From contig NC_092345.1 of NCBI RefSeq assembly GCF_963676685.1, positions 24,947,585 to 25,011,584 on the forward strand: 64,000 nucleotides of DNA. Direction: 5' to 3'. The notes below the pieces were generated by a model. That model made no database searches, was not told the origin of the DNA, and saw only the letters and a list, made by a program, of their open reading frames with translations. The position numbers and the translations under genes were made by a program. The DNA comes from Mytilus edulis. Taxonomy: Eukaryota; Mollusca; Bivalvia; Mytilida; Mytilidae. Below, one piece after another: positions 58,601 through 64,000 of this stretch (positions are counted from its first letter, which is position 1; the number at the start of each line of letters is the position of its first letter).

Positions 58601-61187
58601 TTAATGCGCCCATTAATCATTTGTGAATTTCTGAATTCAAAGTAGCAAAGATCTTTGAGTGATGAATTGTTTTCTAGTGTGATTTTTCTTTTATAATTTC
58701 TGAGTGCTAAATACACCGGTACACAGATACATGAATTCATATTGGTAGACTTCAAAAGTTCAAATGGACTTTAACTGTAAGTGATACATGTATTAATACA
58801 TAATAAGTAGACATACTATTTCTTTGTGTAATTTAACAAATTCTGTTGAGCCATTATTTGTTGTTGGTACAACTTTTAGCCATGCAGCATCATCAGGGTG
58901 TTTTACCTGAAAAATAATTATTTTTATCTACAAAAAGGAAAAATCTGATTTGTGACTCTTTTCCTAAATCATTGTACATGTAAATCAAATGTGGGACTTT
59001 TACAAAAATGTTTCATCCCAACCAAATTTGTGTCTTTTTTTCCTGGGATCTGTTTTTCAGTAACTTTTAAATCAATATTGTTTATATATATAATTAATAG
59101 AAACAGTGAAACCTGCCCAAACCAAACACACACAGGACTTTGCATTTTGTTCGGTTTTCACGGGTGTTCGGATTGTAGAGGTAAACGGAATTCGACACCA
59201 AAAAACGTTGACACAAGGGATAATAGGTGACACAATAGACGACTATTTATTTTCGTTTTGATTTAGGTGTAAATGTAGAAATATAAGTAGATGAAAATAT
59301 TGCTACATTTTTGTTTATAAAAAAATCAAACATCACTCCGTCAATTCACTCGTGTGAAACTATAAATTGTTCAATGCTGTCCGACGTGGAGCGATTTTGT
59401 TTTTTAAATTTATTTTCTCATACGTTAATTCACTGACCAATTAATATTCCCAGTCACTGTCAAATGACGATTACGTAGTTTAGTCGAGATTATTATAGTA
59501 GACATGAGTTCTAGGACTAAACTGGCCACCCGCTGACTGATACTTCGCCACAAGATAAGAGTGAAACAACAGCAGAGGTCCAGTTTATTTTAAATAACTA
59601 ACGGAAATCTTCAGGAGCATTTGAATTATATATGGCCTCTAAAGGGAATCCGGCATCCCGTAAACATTATTCATAAACCATTGACCTTGTTGTGTTGCTT
59701 GACTTCTTTATCCAGTGAAAGGCTTTAAAACTATTATTTTATTAAACAGTTTAGCTACAGAATGGCAGTTACACTTTTGTGGCCGTAAATATTTCAGTAA
59801 CATGCATTTAATTGATCTAAGGGAAAGTATCTTGTCATTTTCGGCGATGGGGAAAGCTGACCAGTTCAACGTTTCTTTACAAAAAAAAATTGTTTGATCA
59901 CTGAATACATGGACACAAACATGTTTACTCATTTGTAATAACAACTCACCAGTTGATTTAACCTCACATACCCTCAAGGATACTCTGGGTTTGTTTAATT
60001 CAATTCTAAATTTAATTTAAAATTATAAGAACCAACATCTGTGTTAAAAGGATGACCAGATGACGGGTCATGTCAGGTAATGAATTTGTACTGAATCTGG
60101 GATAATGACATGAAAAATGATTCCAAAATCACTTGTTTAGGTATACCTCTATCTTCATCCAAAAAATCCCTTCTTTAAGTATTATTATTTTAATGACCCC
60201 ACTTACAATGTATTTCAACCCCCCTCCCCTTTTTACATGTACATTATTCCAGCAAGTCCCCTGACTGATGATGAACATGACAAATAACATGAATAAATTG
60301 TGTTCATGGTGTTAATCATGTTAATTTTCCAAATACTTAATAAAATTTAACATTATTCCATGCTTTCCATTCATTATTTAAGAAATGGATCCCTGTAACA
60401 TATTTTAATTGTTAATTTTTAAAATGTGACTTTTTTATGTTTTGTCGACATTAATATTGCAATGCATTGCATCATTTCCATGTAATTGATGTATACAAGG
60501 ATTTGTAAATTTACTATACATATCCTCAAGTGATGTATACATGATAGAAAAGTGGAAATTTGCCTGTCCAAAATGGATGTGCAGTTCTCTGCTTCTGGAG
60601 TCTACTGAAGACCTTGAATATAAAAAATCAAGCCTCAATTTGTTCATATTTCATTTTTGTCTCCAGTTTCACTACGTACCACCCTTTATTTTCTCAAAGT
60701 TGGACAGTTTTCACAGTGACCATTCAAGTTCAACTATGGAATCTGACATGATCTGAGCTCTGACGTCCCACGGCTCAAGCTTGTCTTACTCTGGCATAAC
60801 AGCTGTTGGAAATCAGAGTAAACTCAGACTACTGTAAAATGTACAACATATGGCATACCTTTTACATCTGTGTCATGCTTTTAAGTTTATCAACTTATAT
60901 GAGTGCAGAAACATAAGGGGTTCTTTTACCTTAGAACATGTAAGACTACATCTGACATCAACGGACCAAACACAAAAAAGTGACACCAAGATTTGCAACA
61001 AGCCGATGATTGCGAGGACGATCAAACCGGCTTCAAAATAACTCTCAAGACCGTATATAAATATCCAAGAATACAGCCATATAGCATAAAGAATAACAAA
61101 TGGTCCTATATAGCCATGTAAAAACAATGGACGAATATTGTGGCATGAAATGCTCTGTATTTCGTCGTTGATCGCCGCCGTGGACAT
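24983..61187 (-). CDS. ATP13A1: ATP13A1, P5A-type transport ATPase of the endoplasmic reticulum (26 coding exons)
   Basis: Exons (high to low): 61187-60930, 58906-58817, 57931-57744, 53841-53613, 52448-52379, 49982-49876, 49172-49043, 47165-46983, 46121-45984, 45516-45396, 44088-43937, 43158-42983, 42394-42284, 41396-41271, 40174-40069, 39193-39084, 38351-38259, 37455-37359, 34525-34461, 34026-33904, 31641-31524, 30485-30289, 29505-29363, 28411-28300, 26242-26099, 25090-24983. They sum to 3495 nt with matching phases: 1164 aa (human about 1204). Motifs in order: TGES 306-309, PPELPIE 443-449 (P5A signature), DKTGT with phosphorylated Asp486, GDPLE 538-542, KGAP 605-608, TGDNP 698-702, GDGTND 814-819. 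P5A ATPases extract mis-targeted mitochondrial tail-anchored proteins from the ER membrane. Three exon boundaries (14, 18, 25) are tandemly duplicated. Introns carry many repeats. Identity is firm; exon 21's donor (TGTG|GTAGGT) was chosen over TACAT|GTGGTA because it keeps the family length. Confidence 0.97.
25655..25990 (+). repeat. Inverted-repeat (MITE-like) element, copy 1
   Basis: GAATGCTTCTTTTTGTAAAT ... GTGTAAAAGCGTTGAC is inverted as GTCAACGCTTTTACA ... TTACAAAAAGAAGCATG around GCGGAAGCGCTTC. It then continues through CACGTGATGTGCAGTTAGCC. The second copy is at 37,590-37,940 in the same orientation. It lies in ATP13A1 intron 25. Confidence 0.7.
26211..26385 (-). repeat. ATP13A1: Tandem duplication of the exon 25 acceptor end (two copies plus a remnant)
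   Basis: Unit 1 holds the real acceptor (exon start 26,242). Unit 2, 65 bp upstream in the transcript, repeats the polypyrimidine/ACAG acceptor and the first codons (at 26,307, reading [10 protein letters not shown] against [10 protein letters not shown]). A third, decayed unit lies at about 26,350-26,385. The 65 bp offset is not a multiple of 3. Confidence 0.85.
26389..26668. mobile_element. MITE with AAGGTGGTACC termini
   Basis: AAGGTGGTACCTAACAC at the left and GTGTTGGGTACCACCTT at the right are inverted with one mismatch in 17. Flanking bases make TTAA at both junctions, so the target duplication could be TTA or TTAA. No coding capacity. Confidence 0.75.
27221..27812. repeat. Inverted-repeat sequences, possible MITE pair
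   Basis: ATTGACTTTTGAT (27,225) is inverted as ATCAAAAGTCAA (27,304). TTATTATATGACT (27,327) is inverted as AGTCATATAATAA near 27,802. The outer limits are not clear. It lies in ATP13A1 intron 24. Confidence 0.4.
29060..29335 (+). repeat. 5'-truncated copy of the Penelope-like 3' UTR family
   Basis: It starts within the family at CACAAGTCAGGAGCCTCTGG and runs to the shared end CATTCTCAATTTTAT. It lies immediately downstream, in transcript sense, of ATP13A1 exon 23, antisense to the gene. Confidence 0.7.
30978..31440 (+). repeat. AACAAGAATGTGTCC repeat with internal duplication
   Basis: The central block (TCTATCTTAAGTGAACCGTG..., ACTACCTTGACCAAAAACTT) appears twice before the GGACGAACGAACGAACG simple stretch and the closing GTAGGTGGGGCATAAAAA. 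Confidence 0.7.
31870..32240. repeat. Probable dispersed repeat (AACAAGAAGGGCATGAAATA...)
   Basis: It has the AACAAGAA-type start shared with other repeats here and CGGCATGACACAC / GTCGTGGCACACAG repeated blocks. No second full copy in the window, so the call is tentative. Confidence 0.3.
32740..33690. repeat. Large foldback element, about 370 bp arms
   Basis: The left arm (about 32,740-33,110) and right arm (about 33,345-33,690) are reverse complements with many mismatches. Anchors are GAAAGCACATAAAAT (32,980), inverted at 33,447, CTCCATAGATTTT (33,043), inverted at 33,383, and AGGTCAAG (32,830), inverted at 33,600. The unpaired centre is about 230 bp. It lies in ATP13A1 intron 20 and could form a long hairpin in the pre-mRNA. 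Confidence 0.75.
33904..34525 (-). CDS. ATP13A1: ATP13A1 exons 19-20: linker between P-domain and M5
   Basis: Exon 19 (34525-34461) gives [20 protein letters not shown]. Exon 20 (34026-33904) gives a low-conservation, basic, disordered stretch ([20 protein letters not shown]...). This matches the variable cytosolic insert found at this place in animal ATP13A1. Confidence 0.92.
34733..36792. repeat. Composite 2 kb dispersed repeat with internal tandem blocks
   Basis: It starts at TTTATACGACTGCAAAAATT and ends near CTGCGGTCGTATAAAGCTGC. Inside are four units of about 155-160 bp (ACACAAGGTTTATGACCACA ... GGGCCCAAATAAGCATT; 34,800-35,420) and three to four units of about 145 bp (AAATTGGTCTACATTAAGGT; 35,430-35,950). 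These are followed by ATTGCACAAT palindromes (35,965-36,065) and two units of about 155 bp (TTTGCCAGACATGACTATGA; 36,095-36,412). The ends share the ATACGAC motif in inverted orientation. It fills ATP13A1 intron 18. Confidence 0.75.
36930..37400 (-). repeat. ATP13A1: Tandem array of exon 18 ends, eight in-phase 5' splice donors
   Basis: Reading on the gene strand, the block [13 protein letters not shown] plus GTAAGTGTAATAC is repeated. Candidate exon ends lie at 37359, 37311, 37263, 37215, 37167, 37095, 37023 and 36951. Spacing is four intervals of 48 bp then three of 72 bp; the 72 bp units contain an extra 24 bp piece (HASALKHA). Every interval is a multiple of 3, no stop occurs from exon 18 to 36,910, and every donor has the same phase. 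The natural protein needs only the first donor. All eight are GTAAGTG-type; the one at 37,311 follows TTG instead of TAG. Confidence 0.95.
37359..37455 (-). CDS. ATP13A1: ATP13A1 exon 18: catalytic Mg-binding hinge ([11 protein letters not shown])
   Basis: The acceptor TTACAG|GAAG lies at 37,455. The exon reads [16 protein letters not shown] then [16 protein letters not shown] and ends at the donor CATGTAG|GTAAGTG (37,359), phase 1. It joins exon 19 ([10 protein letters not shown]) to restore the family sequence HxVGVALL. Asp815 and Asp819 are the Mg-coordinating residues of the P-domain. The end of this exon with its donor is repeated seven more times directly downstream. Confidence 0.95.
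37588..37942 (+). repeat. Inverted-repeat (MITE-like) element, copy 2
   Basis: Closely similar to the copy at 25,655-25,990, including the GCGGAAGCGCTTCATTC centre. It lies in ATP13A1 intron 17. Confidence 0.7.
38259..44088 (-). CDS. ATP13A1: ATP13A1 exons 11-17: nucleotide-binding domain and P-domain
   Basis: Exon 11 (44088-43937): [20 protein letters not shown]. Exon 12 (43158-42983): [18 protein letters not shown] and [10 protein letters not shown], the ATP-binding region. Exon 13 (42394-42284): [16 protein letters not shown]. Exon 14 (41396-41271): [20 protein letters not shown]; its first 37 bases and upstream acceptor are repeated twice more upstream. Exon 15 (40174-40069): [18 protein letters not shown]. 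Exon 16 (39193-39084): poorly conserved loop. Exon 17 (38351-38259): [16 protein letters not shown]. Confidence 0.95.
38786..39065 (+). repeat. AACAAGAATGTGTCC repeat
   Basis: Complete from AACAAGAATGTGTCCCCAGT to CTACTATCGTAGGTGGGGCA. It ends about 20 bp from the donor of ATP13A1 exon 16. Confidence 0.75.
39435..39530 (-). repeat. Fragment of the retroelement 3' UTR family of 11,072-11,650
   Basis: GCCAATGAGATAACTCTCCA ... AAGTCACCGTACAGAC matches the start of the longer copy. Confidence 0.5.
40505..40806 (+). repeat. Retroelement tail repeat, with a second fragment at 41,120-41,255
   Basis: TCTGTGTGATCCAAGGCTGT ... TGAAGATCGTACTTTGA ... TCATTGGCACTCATACCACA recurs, diverged, at 41,120-41,255. 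The last part matches the reverse of the 11 kb repeat's start. Confidence 0.55.
41359..41590 (-). repeat. ATP13A1: Tandem triplication of the exon 14 acceptor end
   Basis: Units begin (plus coordinates) at 41,359, 41,441 and 41,508. Each contains the acceptor GTTTCTGTTGTAG and the first 37-38 bases of exon 14 ([13 protein letters not shown]). Exon starts would be 41,396 (real), 41,478 and 41,545. Extra lengths are 82 and 149 nt, neither a multiple of 3. Copies are nearly identical, so the event is recent. Confidence 0.95.
41756..41800 (+). repeat. Fragment of the hammerhead-bearing repeat
   Basis: TGGCATATTAAATTATAATCC then TGGTACCTTTGATAACTATT corresponds to the sequence just downstream of the ribozyme cleavage site at 20,583. 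The match begins at the TGGC that follows that site. Confidence 0.5.
42429..42905. repeat. Dispersed repeat related to 21,228-21,610
   Basis: It starts ACAAGAGTGCACACACTGCA and contains two related sub-blocks ending in TGGACATGTAAACCCAGCAA and TGGATATGTAAATCTTGCAA. It lies in ATP13A1 intron 12. Confidence 0.5.
43568..43767. mobile_element. MITE with GGGCTATTCCAG termini, copy 1
   Basis: GGGCTATTCCAGAAAAAAAT at the left and ATTTTTTTTCTGGAATAGCCC at the right are inverted; arms extend about 40 bp. TCA flanks both sides, a 3 bp target duplication. The second copy is at 52,005-52,195. It lies in ATP13A1 intron 11. Confidence 0.8.
44195..44460. repeat. Inverted-repeat element with CRE palindromes, copy 2
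   Basis: It has the same layout as 16,015-16,370: a hairpin pair around GAGAGGCTTGCTGAGC, then TGACGTCA at 44,371-44,378 and 44,401-44,408. It lies in ATP13A1 intron 10. Confidence 0.6.
44996..45268 (+). repeat. AACAAGAATGTGTCC repeat
   Basis: A copy with a truncated end (stops at AAACATAATGCCCATAAATG without the CTACTATCGTAGG segment). It lies in ATP13A1 intron 10. Confidence 0.7.
45396..47165 (-). CDS. ATP13A1: ATP13A1 exons 8-10: M3-M4 and phosphorylation site
   Basis: Exon 8 (47165-46983) gives [20 protein letters not shown] then a membrane span ([20 protein letters not shown]). Exon 9 (46121-45984) gives [20 protein letters not shown] and [14 protein letters not shown]; the PPELP kink in M4 replaces the PEGLP of other P-type pumps and marks P5A. 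Exon 10 (45516-45396) gives FRIPFAGKV and [10 protein letters not shown], with the phosphorylated Asp486. Confidence 0.96.
46255..46735 (+). repeat. Dispersed repeat ending in a GCCGCCGCCGACGACG block
   Basis: Two related sub-blocks (ATACTATCTTTTGATTGTCA; ACACTATCTTCTGATCATAA) are followed by a GC-rich simple stretch near 46,657-46,682 and GGATCGCTATGTCTTGC. Composition differs sharply from the surrounding intron. It lies in ATP13A1 intron 8. Confidence 0.5.
47255..47863 (+). repeat. Longer copy of the Penelope-like 3' UTR family, 5'-truncated
   Basis: It matches 6,283-6,890 from GTTATGTTCTTCTCATATAT to CCATTCTCAATTTTA, without the ORF tail present at 6.1 kb. It lies in ATP13A1 intron 7. Confidence 0.75.
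48205..49005 (+). repeat. Dispersed repeat with four to five tandem units of about 160 bp
   Basis: Units share ACAAAAAACTCAATAACTCT, GAATCATCACCAAAAAGTA and TGTGTAAAGTTTCAAGCAAT. The element closes with GACGCCGGACATTTGTATACC and GACGGGCGTATAAAAA. A reverse-orientation relative lies at 55,172-55,790. Confidence 0.7.
49043..53841 (-). CDS. ATP13A1: ATP13A1 exons 4-7: M1-M2 and actuator domain
   Basis: Exon 4 (53841-53613) carries [20 protein letters not shown], nearly identical to the vertebrate protein, and [16 protein letters not shown]. Exon 5 (52448-52379) gives [20 protein letters not shown]. Exon 6 (49982-49876) gives [11 protein letters not shown] and MLTGESVP, the actuator TGES loop that drives dephosphorylation. 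Exon 7 (49172-49043) gives [13 protein letters not shown]. The intron between exons 5 and 6 holds the 2 kb minisatellite, which reaches to within about 30 bp of the exon 5 donor. Confidence 0.95.
50390..52370. repeat. Minisatellite, about 40 bp unit, roughly 45 copies
   Basis: The unit is GAGTTCGGTATTTTTG, then TTATTTTACTTTTTTTTTAA and a TTGCC(T/C) linker. The array is almost all pyrimidine-rich on the plus strand and is interrupted only by the MITE at 52,005-52,195. It grows out of a retroelement tail at 50,290-50,390. Apparent long reading frames across it are artefacts. It lies in ATP13A1 intron 5. Confidence 0.95.
52005..52195. mobile_element. MITE with GGGCTATTCCAG termini, copy 2, inserted in the minisatellite
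   Basis: About 190 bp, close to the copy at 43.6 kb. The broken unit reads CTGCCTTT at the left and TTAGAGATCG at the right. This fits insertion at TTA in a CTGCCTTAGAG unit with one later change. Confidence 0.85.
52868..53175 (+). repeat. AACAAGAATGTGTCC repeat
   Basis: Complete at the 5' end, with an expanded GGACGAACGGACAG-type simple stretch (53,073-53,140). It ends AATGGGGCATAAAAAT. It lies in ATP13A1 intron 4. Confidence 0.7.
54120..57190. mobile_element. 3.1 kb non-autonomous TIR element with TTAA flanks
   Basis: GGGCATCCGATACAGTTTC at the left (54,121) and GAAACTGTATCGGATGCCC at the right (to 57,189) are perfect inverted repeats. TTAA borders both ends, as for piggyBac or Kolobok insertions. 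No transposase-like frame is present. Nested inside are a reversed tail of the minisatellite-source repeat (55,110-55,160), a reversed copy of the 48 kb repeat (55,172-55,790) and a fragment of the 11 kb repeat (56,262-56,395). It lies in ATP13A1 intron 3. Confidence 0.85.
55172..55790 (-). repeat. Reverse-orientation copy of the 48.2-49.0 kb repeat
   Basis: TTTTTATACTCCCGTACAAA at the left is the reverse of the other copy's end. Internal GATCTGTATACTTTTT blocks recur three times. It is nested in the TTAA-flanked element. Confidence 0.65.
57744..61187 (-). CDS. ATP13A1: ATP13A1 exons 1-3: P5A-specific N-terminal membrane helices and N-domain
   Basis: Exon 1 (61187-60930) codes residues 1-86. 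It has two hydrophobic segments (about 28-47, [20 protein letters not shown], and about 53-76), the extra N-terminal helices typical of P5A ATPases, then CSLTCSK. Exon 2 (58906-58817, phase 0 at both ends) gives [18 protein letters not shown]. Exon 3 (57931-57744) gives [20 protein letters not shown] and ends in a split codon (AA|A). The start at 61,187 is the only in-frame ATG ahead of the conserved region. Confidence 0.93.
57975..58260 (+). repeat. 5'-truncated copy of the Penelope-like 3' UTR family
   Basis: It starts at TTTAACCATGGCGCATTTTA and runs to CAATTCTCAATCTAAT. It lies just outside the acceptor of ATP13A1 exon 3. Confidence 0.65.
60758..60824. repeat. Decayed hairpin repeat related to 14,258-14,311
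   Basis: TCTGACGTCCCACGGC faces GCTGTTGGAAATCAGAGT, with several mismatches in the right arm. It lies in ATP13A1 intron 1, close to exon 1. Confidence 0.45.
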
Positions 61188-61464
61188 TTTGCAAAAAAAC
61201 TTCTTCAGGGTAAAATGTAAACTTTAATTTCTTCCTATTTTGATTTCGGATAAATCACTTTGCTGATCAGAAAAATTAATTCGAAAGCCGCTACCGTCAA
61301 TGAAAATAGTCCCTTGACACGTTAACAAATTTATAAACTGATTCCAAACTTGTATTTACTACTGTTTGATATCTTTCATAGGTACGAAGTTGTACCAGAT
61401 AACAGACACAGAACCAGTAGATTTACGTGACATTTCCTAGTATCCAGAGGTGACGCAATATCAG
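61188..61464. promoter_or_regulatory. Divergent promoter region of ATP13A1 and the plus-strand transcript
   Basis: ATP13A1 starts at 61,187 going left. A probable plus-strand 5' UTR exon ends at 61,464 with a strong donor (ATATCAG|GTGAGT). Only about 200-270 bp separate the two, so a shared promoter is likely. No TATA box is evident. Confidence 0.5.
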
Positions 61465-63106
61465 GTGAGTAGTTAAATATACACAAAAAATTAGGATATT
61501 AGATATTTGTATTTCATCTTTTACTCTTATAAATATATCTCTTTTATATTTTAATCATTATCACTGATACAAGTACGTAGTGTAACTATTTGTGGGTACA
61601 TGTATGTGTCTAGAAATCAGATCACACAGTGCACAACAGCACAATGGCATTGATGAATGATGGTTCCACATCCAAAAGCATGTTAAATCGCCCTCTCAGA
61701 ATTATATTCCTTTTATTAAAAAATATTTTTATTGATCACTTTTAATAGAAGACTATCCAATTTCAGTTAAAAGTATGAATGTCAGAATGATATTTATTTG
61801 GCCATGCCCTGCCCCTAGTCCAGATAATTATTTCTGGGAGGCCTTCCAATTTTGGTATTTTGTAATAGAAATTAAATGGTTGAAAGAAAAAAAACATGTC
61901 AAAATAAGCACTGTTAAATAAAGTTGGACTGATTCCCTTGTAGTAACCAGCAAAAAAAAAGCTGTGAAGTAAAAGGATACTAAGTAGGCATACCTGCCCT
62001 ATTAGGCTAATATTTTTCAACACTGTGCTTGCCTTTGCAGAAAATCATATGCATGAGCTTTGCAAAGAACTAATACAATAGCGAAATGCCAAATATAAAC
62101 AGTCGGGGGACTTACAAGAATAAAAATGTATTAAAGTGTAAATTTGAAGTTTTGTCTTACAAATGTTAATCGTAATTTTGTAGTTTTACCAAAATTTTAA
62201 ACATATATAGGTTTATATTATCATGATTATTATGATTACATCTTATTAGTAAAATTGGAAGAAAAAAAAAATTTCTTTTAAATAGCAAGGTTTATGCCTT
62301 TGATGCAATCATTTAGCTGTAAATTCTATATTAGTTGAACAAATTTCTCTGTTTGAAAAGGGGTGTTGAAATTAGTGTGGGTCATTAAAATAAAAAGAAG
62401 TGATTCTTTGGATGAAAATAGAGGTACATGTATAGTATAGTACTTAAACAAGTGATTTCATGTCATTATCCCACAAACCTGAAACATAAATTATAATAAA
62501 TTTATTATCATGATTATCATGATTTATATATCATGTATATATGCATAATTGTATATGGAATAAAATGTGTGTATAATTTATTTTTTATTGAAGATTATTT
62601 AAAGCAAAAAATTTTAAAAGATCAAATTAAAGTTAATTATTTGAATTGAATGATTTACTGTTTAGTTCCTTAATTATAAAATTTTTTTAAAAAAAATACA
62701 AATTACATGACAAAATATGTTCGCTTTTTTCTATCGGTATAATCAGTGACACAATACACATGATACATGCAATATAATCACTACTATTCTAACCAGGTAA
62801 AAATTTTTACATATTGACTAGAATATATGTAAATATTAATTCATTTTATCAGTATTAAAAAAAAAAAACACTTATACACCCTTATTAGGATTATCATGAT
62901 TACCCCAGACTGACATTCAGATATTACCGCAACATTTGATATATATATATATATGTTTGATGAAATATGACAAACAGTGTCCATATTACATGTGGGTGAG
63001 AGTGCTTATAATGCACTTAACATGATAAGTGAATATATTACAACATTGTACAAGATCTAACAATACTTGTGCAACTTTCATGATTTAAAACTTATTCTTT
63101 TTTCAG
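61465..63106 (+). other. Probable intron of the plus-strand transcript
   Basis: It is bounded by GTGAGT at 61,465 and TTTTTTCAG ending at 63,106. The interior is AT-rich with TCATGATTATCATGATT-type palindromes (62,220-62,240, 62,500-62,525, 62,888-62,903) and a short TA run (62,940-62,955). No gene seen inside. Confidence 0.45.
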
Positions 63107-63366
63107 GTCGTTGAGAAGAAGAGAGAGCTCTATTAAAAATCATTGTCTAAAGACACAAGAAAAGTTCAATATTTTTCAAAAATTTAACTATACAGCAATG
63201 TGCAGTTTACATTATGTTCATTATTCCAAATTGCCAAAATTGACTATTAGTTTCTCAAGGAAATTCTCTGTTGTCAGCACAGTTGTTAGTTGAAATTCAA
63301 AAACAACTTTAAAAAACTTACCAGTAGTTTCAAAAACTATTATACCTGGATAAAGACAGGAAGAAA

Positions 63367-63735
63367 ATGCCATCAAAAATGGATCAAAATACACCACCTA
63401 GAGCAGATTTTAACAGCAGTGGTACAAGTCTTGATGGGAAAGACAAGTTTAAGATTAATTTTCCTCCACAGTTTGGAACACCCCTTGGAAATACCCAGGC
63501 AATAAAGAGTGAAAACATCACAGAGCAAAGCAAGAGAATACCATGGAGCACCATCCCATTCTTAACTGTTATGAAACCAATACAGTTTCCAAAAGATGAA
63601 TTTAAAGGGGATATAACATCTAACGTTCAGAAAGCAATGGGATCTAGTCCATCGCAGTGGACAACCATGACAACTAAAACAAAAACTAAAGTCAAAAGGA
63701 AAGAGTTAAATATGTTCTCACCTTCTTCATGGTGA
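63367..63735 (+). CDS. Unrecognised 122-residue protein
   Basis: It is open from ATG at 63,367 to TGA at 63,733, in an exon that begins at about 63,107 after a good acceptor. Upstream short ATG frames (for example 63,200 and 63,290) make translation less certain. The protein is rich in Ser, Thr, Pro and Lys, lacks membrane segments, and looks disordered: FKINFPPQFGTPLGNTQ, SKRIPWSTIPFLTVMKPIQF, then a basic tail TKTKTKVKRKELNMF. It is not repeat-derived as far as I can see. Codon use is ordinary. I do not recognise the family. Confidence 0.5.
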   Translation: MPSKMDQNTPPRADFNSSGTSLDGKDKFKINFPPQFGTPLGNTQAIKSENITEQSKRIPWSTIPFLTVMKPIQFPKDEFKGDITSNVQKAMGSSPSQWTTMTTKTKTKVKRKELNMFSPSSW

Positions 63736-64000
63736 AAACAATCAACATTCGATACAGCATGTACAGTTTGTTAATTTGATTTTTCAAGTCTACCTCATAA
63801 ATGTCATATTTGAATTATTCTGTTTTAAAAACAGTTTCATGGTTTTTGGGTAATCATATGTACATGTATGTGTGTGTGTGAATGTACAAGTGTTCATTAC
63901 TTTTTTTTAAAAGCTTTCAGATACATGGATACTAGTGCATTTACTTTTGTATCCAATTTTCTTTTTGATTTTAGAATTATTATTTTACTGTAAGGAGGAA
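63736..64000 (+). other. Probable 3' UTR of the 122-residue gene
   Basis: AT-rich, with a short TG run near 63,868-63,880. No polyadenylation signal is obvious before the window ends. Confidence 0.35.

Overview
This is a 64 kb piece of an animal nuclear genome. It is AT-rich, with small exons, GT-AG introns and dense dispersed repeats. The repeat families (Penelope-like retroelement tails, the 'AACAAGAATGTGTCC...GGGGCATAAAAA' repeat, short inverted-repeat elements) look like those of bivalves. I infer a marine mussel (Mytilus or close kin) from recall of these repeats, not from a database search.

Layout. (1) 54-1778 (-): a two-exon gene for a predicted type II membrane protein with a SPRY/B30.2-like ectodomain, broken by one in-frame stop. 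(2) 2.6-6.9 kb: a nest of decayed mobile elements: a tRNA-like SINE head, a minus-strand Penelope-like reverse transcriptase remnant that lacks the YxDD catalytic segment, a 610 bp TIR element inserted in it, and a plus-strand retroelement 3' end interrupted by a MITE. (3) 7-12.6 kb: repeats with no convincing gene. (4) 12,686-13,317 (-): first two coding exons of an unrecognised coiled-coil protein, head to head with (5) SSNA1, 13,926-18,980 (+), complete in three exons (118 aa), with a 3' UTR probably reaching about 20.3 kb. (6) 20.3-25 kb: a decayed hammerhead-ribozyme sequence, duplicated repeats and probable 3' UTR. (7) 24,983-61,187 (-): ATP13A1, the P5A ATPase of the endoplasmic reticulum. 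All 26 coding exons were read from the sequence, with phases that close exactly to 1164 codons. (8) 61.2-61.4 kb: divergent promoter region, then (9) a plus-strand transcript with a probable 5' UTR exon and an unrecognised 122-codon reading frame at 63,367-63,735.

The most unusual signal is in ATP13A1. Three exon-intron boundaries have been tandemly duplicated together with their splice sites. The 3' end of exon 18, which codes for the catalytic [11 protein letters not shown] hinge, is repeated into an array with eight 5' splice donors. They are spaced by 48 or 72 bp, all in the same phase, with an open frame throughout. The acceptor ends of exons 14 (three copies) and 25 (two to three copies) are also repeated, but out of frame. 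Elsewhere, an intron holds a roughly 2 kb minisatellite grown from the 3' tail of a dispersed retroelement and then hit by a MITE. Another intron holds a 3.1 kb element with near-perfect TIRs and TTAA flanks.

ATP13A1 and SSNA1 are conserved housekeeping genes (membrane-protein quality control; microtubule and centriole function). They converge on the 20-25 kb interval and show no sign of working together. All exon models are by eye from splice consensus and family conservation; no transcript data were available.
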